Source: Pseudo-nitzschia pungens (taxonomy: Eukaryota; Bacillariophyta; Bacillariophyceae; Bacillariales; Bacillariaceae). From it: a DNA stretch of 64,000 nt. Location: contig CM074767.1 in the NCBI GenBank assembly GCA_037355855.1, forward strand, positions 1,550,001 through 1,614,000, given 5' to 3'. Positions 56,609-64,000 of this stretch are shown here, in pieces. Within the stretch, counting starts at the first letter, position 1, and each line of letters begins with the position of its first letter. The notes under the pieces were generated by a model. It searched no databases. It was given only the letters and a program-made list of their open reading frames with translations, and was not told the DNA's origin. Made by a program: the position numbers and the translations under genes.

Positions 56609-56980
56609 TTAACAATGATATCCATATATGGGTTAGAATTGAATCTCCAATGTGAATCGTTTCATATCAATAACTATATTATAACTCAACAATTACATAC
56701 ACTGTTATGTCGGTTTTGTAATTTTTTACTACAGTGACAATGTGGGTTCATTACCGATTCGATCCGTTAGAGTGATTTAAATGAGAAGTGTCGGTTATTT
56801 TCTGTTGGTTTTCTTTTTTGAGTTTCGCATCTTTCCGTTGTTGTTTACGTAACCGGTTCCTTTTTTAAGTTTTTTTTTTGGATTGTTGTTATTCTGGTTT
56901 TTTCCATTTCTGTCATCCGTGAACACAGACTTCCCAACTGTTTTGGTCTTTGGACGTATTCTAATCTTTGATATATTGTA
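56609..56980. other. AT-rich spacer in transposon
   Basis: T-rich promoter-like sequence between two plus-strand ORFs. No distinct motif. Confidence 0.35.
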
Positions 56981-59749
56981 ATGAGTTTTCCTTCATTGTA
57001 TCACAATTTTATCCCAATATTGTTCGAAGAACGATATAACATGTACAGAGCTAACAGAGGTCGGGTGAGTGGGCGGGGAAGAGGACGTCATTCATCGTCT
57101 GTGACAAGTAACTCGGCTGAAGACAGCCACGGTCGTCGACTTCGTCAAGCACATAAGTATCCATCTCGGAATATACCACGAGTCGATTATAAAGAATCGT
57201 CATTGATATGTCACGATAATGAACGAGTTATCGACAGTTTCGGTCAGAATCATAACTCCGTTGAGGATGATAAACTATCCCATTATGATTTTTTTTCATC
57301 CGGTAACTCTTTTTTCAGAGATAATCCTCCTCCTTTCAATCTACGTTCATACGAGAATTCGTTCATGAAACCACCGTCAATGATTCATTCTTCTGTTACC
57401 GACGATTCTCTTAGTTCCGGAAGATTATCCTCAACGAATACCGGGAATCAAATTATGTCTTCAACGGCTGCAAACGCCTCTCGAAATTCGAAAAGGAATT
57501 CACCGTCATATGAGGAAAAGAAACCGGCACCAGTATATCCGTCATCCGCTACTGCAAAGGCCGCTCGAAGTTCGAAAAAGAGATCACCATCCGGTACCGA
57601 AAAGAAACCGGCACCAGTATATCCGTCATCCGCTACTGCAAAGGCCGCTCGAAGTTCGAAAAAGAGATCACCATCCGGTACGGAAAAGAAACCGGCACCA
57701 GTATATCCGTCATCCGCTACTGCAAACACCTTTCGAAGTTCGAAAAAGAGATCATCATCCGGTACCGAAAAGAAACCGGCACCAGTACATCCGACCGAAA
57801 AGAAACCGGCACCAGTATATCCGTCATCCGCTACTGCAAACACCTTTCGAAGTTCGAAAAAGAGATCATCATCCGGTACGGAAAAGAAACCTGCACCAGT
57901 ACATCCGACCGAAAAGAAACCGCCACCAGTATATCCGTCATCCGCTACTGCAAAGGCCTCTCGAAGTTCGAAAAAGAGATCACCATCCGGTACGGAAAAG
58001 AAACCGGCACCAGTATATCCGACTGAAAAGAAACCGGCACCAGTACATCCGACCGAAAAGAAACCCCCACCAGTATATCCGTCATCCGCTACTGCAAAGG
58101 CCTCTAGAAGTTCGAAAAAGAGATCACCATCCGGTACCGAAAAGAAACCGACACCAGTATATCCGACCGAAAAGAAACCCCCACCAGTACATCCGACCGA
58201 AAAGAAACCCCCACCAGTATATCCGTCATCCGCTACTGCAAAGGCCTCTAGAAGTTCGAAAAAGAGATCACCATCCGGTACCGAAAAGAAACCGACACCA
58301 GTATATCCGTCATCCGCTACTGCAAAGGCCGCTCGAAGTTCGAAAAAGAGATCATCACGATCTGTTCTAATTGACAATAGCAACGGAGCATACAAACGGT
58401 CAGAAAAAAGTCAAAATCATGGACTTAAACGGTTTACCACAAATAACTATTCTGGAGATGATCATCGTTCGACTTTTGAAGAAAAATATGATGGCAGCAT
58501 TGATTATAAATGGCAACTTGATTATGGAGCTAAAAACTTGTTTGGGACAAGCAATACATTTCCTTCTGATGTTGTAAATCAGCCAGTCAACCATTATTCG
58601 GAACACCAAAACGGAGACAAGCGTTATCACGACAGAGACGACGAAACCGGTATCGAAGACGACGATGAAAGTTTTTCCGAACACCAAAACGGAGACAACC
58701 GTTATCACGACGGAGACGACGAAACCGGTATCGAAGACGACGATGAAAGTTTTTCCGAACACCAAAACGGAGACAACCGTTATCACGACGGAGACGACGA
58801 AACCGGTAACGAAGAGGACGATGAAAGTGTTTCCGAACACGAAGAAAACGACGGAACCAGTGTCGAAGATGGCGATGAAAGTGTTTCCGAACACGAAGAA
58901 AACGACGGAATCAGTGTCAAAGATGGCAATGAAAGTGTTTCCGAACACAAAAACGAAGATGATGATTACCAACCCTCGGATGATTCTGAAACAGAAAACG
59001 GAAACCAATCTCGAAAAAAAAAAAAAAAAAAATACAATGATGGTCAGTATAGAATTGATAAAAAGTTGAAACGGAGAATTCGTGACCCAATCACTACTTA
59101 TAACGCTATGAAAGACGATACTTCTCGACGTAAAGCTGCGTCGTGCGGCAGATCTGTATTGGCTTATCAGAAATGCACTGCATGGCATACACCATTTCAA
59201 CTTGCTAAACATTTTGGAATGTATAATTTTATGGTGACCGTTGATGAAGTTATCTCAAAGCCATCAGATGCAAAAAAGTATCCCAATGGTTACATCAGGG
59301 AAGATCCACGAATTACTTTGTTAGTTGGTCAGGGATTCAAAGAGAATAGGACAGTAATTGGTCAAAAGTTGATGTTAGTCGGACAGTGGTTGACGGAAAA
59401 TGTTTGTGACAAGGATGATGATATTTATCACACTCATTCAGTCCAAGAATATCTAAGACGTCACTATCCGCCTAAAACAAAGAGAACTGGTTCTCGTAAG
59501 AAAAAGAAAAGTTACGTTGAAGGTAATGATCATTCAGCTAATGACAATAACGGTGAAGGTAACGATCATTCAGCTGATGAAAATAACGGTGAAGGTAACG
59601 ATCATTCAGCTGATGAAAATAACGGTGAAGGTAACGACGATTCAGCTGATGAAAATAACGGTGAAGGTAACGACGATTCAGCCGATGAAAATTACGGTGA
59701 AGGTAACGACGATTCAGCAGATGAAAATAACGGTGAAGGTAATATGTAA
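56981..59749 (+). CDS. Transposon ORF-R, repeat protein
   Basis: A 922-residue frame. A start at the internal Met near 57041 (MYRANRGRVSGRGRGRH) would give an RG-rich N-terminus. Three unrelated tandem arrays follow. The first is basic, with a 28-residue unit EKKPAPVYPSSATAKAARSS + KKRSPSGT and short EKKPAPVHPT inserts. The second is acidic, with a 26-residue unit EHQNGDNRYHDGDDETGIED + DDESFS. The third is at the C-terminus, with a 12-residue unit EGNDHSADENNG. Between the second and third lies a folded-looking domain of about 150 residues (KKLKRRIRDPITTYNAMKDD to VQEYLRRHYPP) with CGRSVLAYQKCTAWHTPFQL. The alternation of basic and acidic low-complexity blocks suggests a scaffold or DNA/RNA-binding role. 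No family recognised. It ends 12 bp from the 3' end of ORF-D. Confidence 0.65.
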   Translation: MSFPSLYHNFIPILFEERYNMYRANRGRVSGRGRGRHSSSVTSNSAEDSHGRRLRQAHKYPSRNIPRVDYKESSLICHDNERVIDSFGQNHNSVEDDKLSHYDFFSSGNSFFRDNPPPFNLRSYENSFMKPPSMIHSSVTDDSLSSGRLSSTNTGNQIMSSTAANASRNSKRNSPSYEEKKPAPVYPSSATAKAARSSKKRSPSGTEKKPAPVYPSSATAKAARSSKKRSPSGTEKKPAPVYPSSATANTFRSSKKRSSSGTEKKPAPVHPTEKKPAPVYPSSATANTFRSSKKRSSSGTEKKPAPVHPTEKKPPPVYPSSATAKASRSSKKRSPSGTEKKPAPVYPTEKKPAPVHPTEKKPPPVYPSSATAKASRSSKKRSPSGTEKKPTPVYPTEKKPPPVHPTEKKPPPVYPSSATAKASRSSKKRSPSGTEKKPTPVYPSSATAKAARSSKKRSSRSVLIDNSNGAYKRSEKSQNHGLKRFTTNNYSGDDHRSTFEEKYDGSIDYKWQLDYGAKNLFGTSNTFPSDVVNQPVNHYSEHQNGDKRYHDRDDETGIEDDDESFSEHQNGDNRYHDGDDETGIEDDDESFSEHQNGDNRYHDGDDETGNEEDDESVSEHEENDGTSVEDGDESVSEHEENDGISVKDGNESVSEHKNEDDDYQPSDDSETENGNQSRKKKKKKYNDGQYRIDKKLKRRIRDPITTYNAMKDDTSRRKAASCGRSVLAYQKCTAWHTPFQLAKHFGMYNFMVTVDEVISKPSDAKKYPNGYIREDPRITLLVGQGFKENRTVIGQKLMLVGQWLTENVCDKDDDIYHTHSVQEYLRRHYPPKTKRTGSRKKKKSYVEGNDHSANDNNGEGNDHSADENNGEGNDHSADENNGEGNDDSADENNGEGNDDSADENYGEGNDDSADENNGEGNM
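57514..58353. repeat. 84-bp plus 30-bp coding repeat array
   Basis: Tandem 84-bp units with interspersed 30-bp units in ORF-R. The array keeps other frames open on both strands (57510-58370 plus, 57448-58395 minus), which are not genes. Confidence 0.9.
58601..58950. repeat. 78-bp coding repeat array
   Basis: Three good copies and decayed shorter copies of a 78-bp unit encoding the acidic EHQNGDNRYHDGDD repeat. Confidence 0.85.
59518..59747. repeat. 36-bp coding repeat array
   Basis: About six copies of a 36-bp unit encoding EGNDHSADENNG at the C-terminus of ORF-R. Confidence 0.9.
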
Positions 59750-59761
59750 TATTCTTAACCA

Positions 59762-60700
59762 TTAATCGTCTGTCTCATCGGAGTCATAATCATCAAATGT
59801 CAACGTCTTGCCAAACCACAAAGGCCATTCTTCTGTTGCAAATTTTTTGGCACAATTTATCCCACTGAACGATTCGTGTTTGTGGATCCATCCAGTAGGA
59901 AGTTTTGCTTTGTAGATGTTTATGAACCAGATACGCTTTAGCTCATTATCGTCAAAAGGTAGTGTTTCTTCGGCATCCTTAGCGACTTCGATTGCCTCCC
60001 AGATACGTTTTTTATGTCGACATTTTGGATTCTCGCACCCAAAGCACAATTTTTTGGAGTTTTGTTTGGCAATGTGCATGCAAAATTCATCGTCGAGATG
60101 TGCCTTACCACATTGGTTGCAGATAGGTACAGAATTACTATTGTCATGTTTTGTTGTTTTTTTTTTGGGGGGTGTGATCAGAAGCTCGCTTTTTTCATCA
60201 TCACTTCTTTCGTTACTTAGGTTGTCACATTCGTTACTCAATGAACTACTATTTGGTCTGCGTGTTGACGACAGATGTCTTTCTCGTTCATCTTTAAAGT
60301 CCATTCGGTTTGATAGAAATAGATGTGAAGGAGAAGGTATTTTGGGGGGAGTCACTGTTTTATCGATAACAATTTTTACTTTCCAACCTTTACCGACGTC
60401 CATTCCTTTCATTACAGTAAATGCTTCTCTTGCTTTCCGGGATGAATACCACTTCATATATTTCTTATTCTTCTTCTTCATAGCTCTTTTCTTACTCTCC
60501 CAAGAAACATTTCGGATTGCATCTTTACCTTCAAAAACTAATCGTCTAGCCATGTGACGTGTTTTCTTTTTTAAATTCAATTCTTTCCTTCTCAAATTAC
60601 TAACTTCACCTTCTGAAATCGAATCAGGTGAGGTATCAACATCTAAGGACTGATCTCCGTGTAATTCTCTTACAGTGAATAATGGTGTTGAAAGTGACAT
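59762..60700 (-). CDS. Transposon ORF-D, Cys-module protein
   Basis: A 312-residue protein of unknown family, clearly related to ORF-E. The N-terminal block is basic, with YMKWYSSRKAREAF and GKGWKVKIVIDKTVTPPKIP (compare KMKWYPATKAR and GYGWKVEVSRDESVSPPPMP in ORF-E). The middle is polar. The C-terminal block has ICNQCGKAHLDDEFCMH, then CFGCENPKCRHKK (60011-60046), KRIWFINIYKA and INCAKKFATEEWPLWFGKTL. The two Cys/His clusters could bind two zinc ions. The acidic tail DDYDSDETDD ends the protein. It converges with ORF-R, 12 bp apart. DNA binding or a partner role for the transposase is possible but unproven. Confidence 0.65.
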   Translation of the reverse strand: MSLSTPLFTVRELHGDQSLDVDTSPDSISEGEVSNLRRKELNLKKKTRHMARRLVFEGKDAIRNVSWESKKRAMKKKNKKYMKWYSSRKAREAFTVMKGMDVGKGWKVKIVIDKTVTPPKIPSPSHLFLSNRMDFKDERERHLSSTRRPNSSSLSNECDNLSNERSDDEKSELLITPPKKKTTKHDNSNSVPICNQCGKAHLDDEFCMHIAKQNSKKLCFGCENPKCRHKKRIWEAIEVAKDAEETLPFDDNELKRIWFINIYKAKLPTGWIHKHESFSGINCAKKFATEEWPLWFGKTLTFDDYDSDETDD

Positions 60701-61030
60701 GGTTCGTTTTATGTGTTGTCTATCAATTTTAATGCAACGAAATATCGGATATATCCTCTTTTAGTAACACATGCTGATGTCATCCTTTTTTTTTTTTTTG
60801 GTATTTTCGACGACATCAATCAAAACGACATCTGTTGATCGGTTGACACGAATATTCTTTGAAAAATTAACAGTGACAACATTAAATGAAACATTGCATT
60901 GCTTATTTATATATATATAAGCTAAAACAAATGTTATAAGAATAAATATATAATTAATATAAAAAACGTTCTTCTCTCCATTTCGAACCTCACCTTCTCA
61001 TTAAGATTATTTAATATGGTCCTTGTATGT
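60701..61030. other. AT-rich spacer in transposon
   Basis: Very AT-rich, with a T-run near 60788 and TATATATATA near 60909-60918. Likely promoter of ORF-D and 3' UTR of ORF-E. Confidence 0.4.
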
Positions 61031-62194
61031 CTAAATTCGTGACGGAGAGTCACTTTTCAGGAGGTTGAATGGATCGTAAATCACACCGTCATCTGTTGAA
61101 CGCTGTCTTCTCTCCAGTTCCTCTGCTTTTATTGACTTCTTATTCCAACCATCAGCCCACTCCTTGTAAGCAAATTTAACAGCACAAGAACAATAGTCTA
61201 ACTTAGCATGAACATCGAAACCTTTTACCTTGTAGTAAATACCAACGAACCACTCCTTTTTATCACGAAACGTCATTCCTTGCAAATTTCCTTGTTTACA
61301 AGCGATGGCACTTCTAGCCATCGCCGCAGCAGTAGCAATATAACTTTTTTGAAGACAGGTACCCAAACCACACCCTAAGCAGTGTTTCTCGGCTAATTTA
61401 CCCAATGTAGGATGTTCTTGATACAAATCTATGGATATCGTTTTATCCAATGACTTAGCCTCTTTGTATAAGAATCTTGCAGCTCCATCCAATATCAAAT
61501 CTTCATTTGAATCCAAAAATAAACTATTGGGTTCGGTTGTTTTCACAATTTTCTTTTCATTTCTTCCCTTCTTCTTTATATGGGGGTGGATAACCTTTGC
61601 CACGGGTTTTTTGTCATCTTCGGATTCAAATTCATTATCGTTTTTGACATCATTTTGTTCCTGTTGATTTTTCGTGTCGAACAAAGCTCTTGCCTTGGCT
61701 CTAGCTTCTTTCATCAACTTGGATCTCTGATATTGTAGTTCTGCTCCTTTCATGAGAACGGAATTAACACTAGGAAGTTCTGGTGACGGTGTTAATGGAG
61801 GTGAACGTGGCATTGGTGGAGGAGAAACAGATTCGTCCCTGGATACCTCTACCTTCCAACCATATCCCGGATCGAGAAATTTTACTGCCAATTCAACCTG
61901 TCTTGCTTTCGTTGCAGGATACCACTTCATTTTCATTGAAATTTTTTTGTTTAATTTTCTTTTGATTCTATTGTTTATCCTCTCTCTGTCAAACAATTTT
62001 CTAGCTTTGAAGACGGTACGCGAAGCAACATCTCGTGCTTCTTTCTCCCTATCCCTACGTGTATTCCTTTTCCATGAATCGGGATGAGGAGGCGTTTCCG
62101 CCGATGGTGCCGATAATGGTGATACATCCTTCTCCTTTTTCTTCAATTTAGGATATAGATCACCTACATGAAATTCTGGGGTTGTAATCACCAT
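61031..62194 (-). CDS. Transposon ORF-E, Cys-module protein
   Basis: A 387-residue paralogue of ORF-D. The N-terminal basic helix region (TRRDREKEARDVASRTVFKA) is followed by the shared MKWY / GYGWKV / SPPPMP block, a Lys/Glu-rich middle (KARALFDTKNQQEQND), and the C-terminal module HCLGCGLGTCLQKSY (61348-61382), KEWFVGIYYKVKGFDVHAKL and CSCAVKFAYKEWADGWNKKS. Compared with ORF-D and ORF-A, the His after the third Cys is Gln and the upstream C-x2-C pair is missing, so metal binding may differ. No known family recognised. Confidence 0.65.
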   Translation of the reverse strand: MVITTPEFHVGDLYPKLKKKEKDVSPLSAPSAETPPHPDSWKRNTRRDREKEARDVASRTVFKARKLFDRERINNRIKRKLNKKISMKMKWYPATKARQVELAVKFLDPGYGWKVEVSRDESVSPPPMPRSPPLTPSPELPSVNSVLMKGAELQYQRSKLMKEARAKARALFDTKNQQEQNDVKNDNEFESEDDKKPVAKVIHPHIKKKGRNEKKIVKTTEPNSLFLDSNEDLILDGAARFLYKEAKSLDKTISIDLYQEHPTLGKLAEKHCLGCGLGTCLQKSYIATAAAMARSAIACKQGNLQGMTFRDKKEWFVGIYYKVKGFDVHAKLDYCSCAVKFAYKEWADGWNKKSIKAEELERRQRSTDDGVIYDPFNLLKSDSPSRI

Positions 62195-62464
62195 GATAAT
62201 ATTTTTCGAATTATGTTATGGAAGTCAGAAGTAATCATCAAAGAAGAAAGTGATACTAATGATAACGTAACATACAGTCATTCGTAACGAAATATTTGCT
62301 GACATCACCCGGTGTTTTTTCGAGAATCCACTCATCTTTTGGAATCTAGAAGACTATCTAAATCAATCACGATTAAAAACATATTATGTCAATTAAAATC
62401 TGTTTTTTTATTTTTATTGAAGATAAAATTAAGAAAAATGTCATAAAGAGAACAGATGACTAAT
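62195..62464. other. AT-rich spacer in transposon
   Basis: Short spacer between ORF-E and the transposase. Probably a promoter region. Confidence 0.35.
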
Positions 62465-64000
62465 TTACATAAGGGGTCCCAAACTACTAGATGAAAAGGT
62501 ATGGAAGTCATTTTCAAGAACATCAACGGACTTTGAATTTCGATCATCAACAGACTTTGAATTTCGTTCATCAGCAGTGCCATTTTGTTCTTGATCTGTG
62601 ATAATGGATGGAAACCACCCCTGTTTAACACGACAAGTTTTGTCTGGGTTTGGCATAGTTAATGTCTCGAGAGAGTGAAAATCATGTCCATCATAATGTT
62701 CGTCGTATCCAACCGGTTTCGTTGGCATAACAGGATCTGGCTTGTCTTTCCAAATCTTCCATAAACTTTTCTTCCGTTCGAGGTTTTCAGCCCTATTTGC
62801 ACCCTTTATCTTGAGATCACTTAGTTTTGGTCGATTCTTTGGTTCTTCTGCCAACCACTTAAAACGTAACAAAGAATCAAGTTCGGATGACTTCAATTTG
62901 ACTTGCTCAGTATTTCCTTTAGCCTGTTTATACTTTTCTTTGATAATGATTCCTTCATCGTAAATTTTCATTTCCGTTTCGAAAATTTTACAGTTCTTAC
63001 GAAACACTACCGCATTTTTCTGTGATTCCTTATCACGACATGCCTTAATAACAATAGCGTGATTCGCCCAAGCAATTCGATCGAGGTACATGTTACCAGT
63101 GGACAGTCTCTTCATTGTATCTAAAATGTTATCTTTTGATTCTCTCCTTTTCTTCATCGCCAGGTGGGCAGCCTCCAAACGTTCGTTCTGTTTTATACAT
63201 CTGAAAAAGAGATCTTGTACAATATCACCATCCCAATTTAGTCCATGAACAACTTCTTGACCTTTTTTTAATACCTCCAATTCTGCCAGAGTGTGACTGA
63301 CATTGTCATCAAACCTTTTCTTTTCTCCATGAACATATTTCCCTTCCGCATCAATCTTAGTTTTCTGTACCGATAGATTAAGCAAACAATTCCTATTCAT
63401 AGGATTCCAACCTGTCTTTGCGCATGCCTTTCTCACTTTGTCTCTGTCCATAAATGAATTTTGAAACGCATGATTCACAATAGGGATAATGTCATGCCGA
63501 CGGATAGCCGGTGTTTCTCCCATTCTTATTTGATCCAAACGAATCTGCTCCTTCTTTTCTCTTGTTTTTTTTTTGAAAAGCTGATTCTGTTCAGCTTGGT
63601 CGGCCACTTGCCAAGACCAAACATAACATTCCAATGGTGATTTGCCTTATAATCTTTATTAAAATTTTTTTTCAGATTGTTTACATATCGAATAACAGTT
63701 GAATGAAGACGTGAAGGATGTCCATCAACCAGTATACCAGGAGCGGGAAGGTCGTCACGACGAGGGAACACTTTGAGTTTATCCAAGTAACGGAGAACGG
63801 CCACAAGAATGTATGGGGTAACACCACCACTTTTGGTAGCGAAAACCAATCCAGGGATATGAATTCCATTGAATCGGCATGACAACAAACCGGGGAATCT
63901 TTTACCTGGTCCGGTGTTTTTCAATATCTCGTTATCACTTGGAAGATTTTTAGAGTTACGAATGATATCCTCGTCTCCGTCCCATATAGCTGCCTGATCA
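62465..64000 (-). pseudogene. DDE-type transposase, frameshifted, partial
   Basis: Two overlapping minus frames of one gene. The upstream frame (64000 to about 63610, open to the window edge) has HIPGLVFATKSGGVTPYILV, RYLDKLKVFPR, LPAPGILVDGHPSRL and HHWNVMFG. The downstream frame (about 63634-62465) has SWQVADQAEQN, RRHDIIPIVNHAFQNSF and GWNPMNRNCLL. In the transposase family I remember from diatoms these are continuous: ...VDGHxSRL...W-x-V-C-x-G-V-P-Y-A-T-x-L-W-Q-V-G-D-x-x-E-Q-N-G...D-I-I-P-L-V-N...G-W-N-P. Here the G-V-P-Y-A-T part is lost together with the frame, which fits a small deletion near 63605-63625. The protein is probably inactive unless frameshifting rescues it. The C-terminal 200 residues are charged and helical. 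The N-terminus lies beyond the window. Confidence 0.75.

Larger units (their letters stand above)
54957..64000. mobile_element. Large multi-ORF DNA transposon (partial)
   Basis: AT-rich block with closely packed long ORFs on both strands, a DDE-type transposase at its right side running off the window, and three ORFs sharing a Cys-rich module. None of its genes resembles host metabolism, and the dispersed palindromic words of the host intergenic DNA are absent. Order: ORF-A and ORF-R on plus, converging with ORF-D, ORF-E and transposase on minus. Left limit uncertain (54.4-54.95 kb), right limit not reached. Confidence 0.7.

Noticed and set aside
57514..58353. CRISPR-like array
   Set aside because: The repeats are in-frame coding units without unique spacers, in a eukaryotic context.
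57448..58395. Long ORFs antisense and in +2 frame over the ORF-R repeats
   Set aside because: Repeat periods are multiples of three, so all frames without a stop in one unit remain open.
54957..64000. Integrated large DNA virus or Polinton-like virus
   Set aside because: No capsid protein, packaging ATPase, protease or polymerase B motif was found in the visible ORFs; the transposase-like gene fits a transposon better.

Overview
The window looks like nuclear DNA of a diatom, most likely a pennate one. Genes are single-exon or carry a few short GT-AG introns (49 to 272 bp). Several proteins start with a signal peptide followed by an Ala-Phe junction, as in the bipartite plastid-targeting signals of diatoms. 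A lysine/serine/aspartate repeat protein resembles silica-associated proteins, and two transposable-element fragments match protein patterns I remember as abundant in diatom genomes. No species is assigned, and no rRNA or tRNA gene or CRISPR array was recognised.

Layout. 0.4-16 kb: a Ser/Pro-rich protein, a DEDDh exonuclease with an organelle-type leader, a foldback DNA element (4.3-4.9 kb), a PAF-acetylhydrolase-like lipase, two acidic or coiled-coil proteins, a membrane-anchored GH3 beta-glucosidase (one intron) and a PAP/inositol-phosphate phosphatase. 17-25.6 kb: a membrane-embedded dephospho-CoA kinase, splicing factor SF3B4 (one intron, poly-proline tail), the replication protein A small subunit RPA3 (one intron), and a plastid-targeted protein of unknown function. 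27-36.7 kb: the silaffin-like repeat protein, an AT-hook protein rebuilt from two exons, an unknown protein, and a 5'-truncated LINE flanked by a perfect 20-bp target-site duplication. 39-54 kb: a DUR3-type urea/sodium symporter (four exons), a GH99-like endo-mannosidase, a ubiquitin-like/WD40 fusion, and a large ubiquitin-conjugating enzyme.

54.9-64 kb is a different kind of sequence: AT-rich, packed with long ORFs on both strands, and ending in a damaged DDE-type transposase that runs off the window. Three of its other ORFs share a Cys-rich C-terminal module (C-x2-C-x4-C-x-[H/Q]-K, then a C-A/C-x-x-F-A-x-x-x-W block), and two of these also share an N-terminal block. A fourth ORF holds three different tandem-repeat arrays. 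This looks like a large multi-gene DNA transposon with its own protein family, and it is the best candidate here for something undescribed.

The long gene-poor stretches (16, 19, 28-30, 33, 37 and 42-45 kb) carry a recurring vocabulary of short palindromic words (TACTTCGTA/TACGAAGTA, GTAAGGTTAC, TACCGGTA). Intron positions were found by reading splice sites and protein continuity by eye. They are inferences, not transcript evidence.
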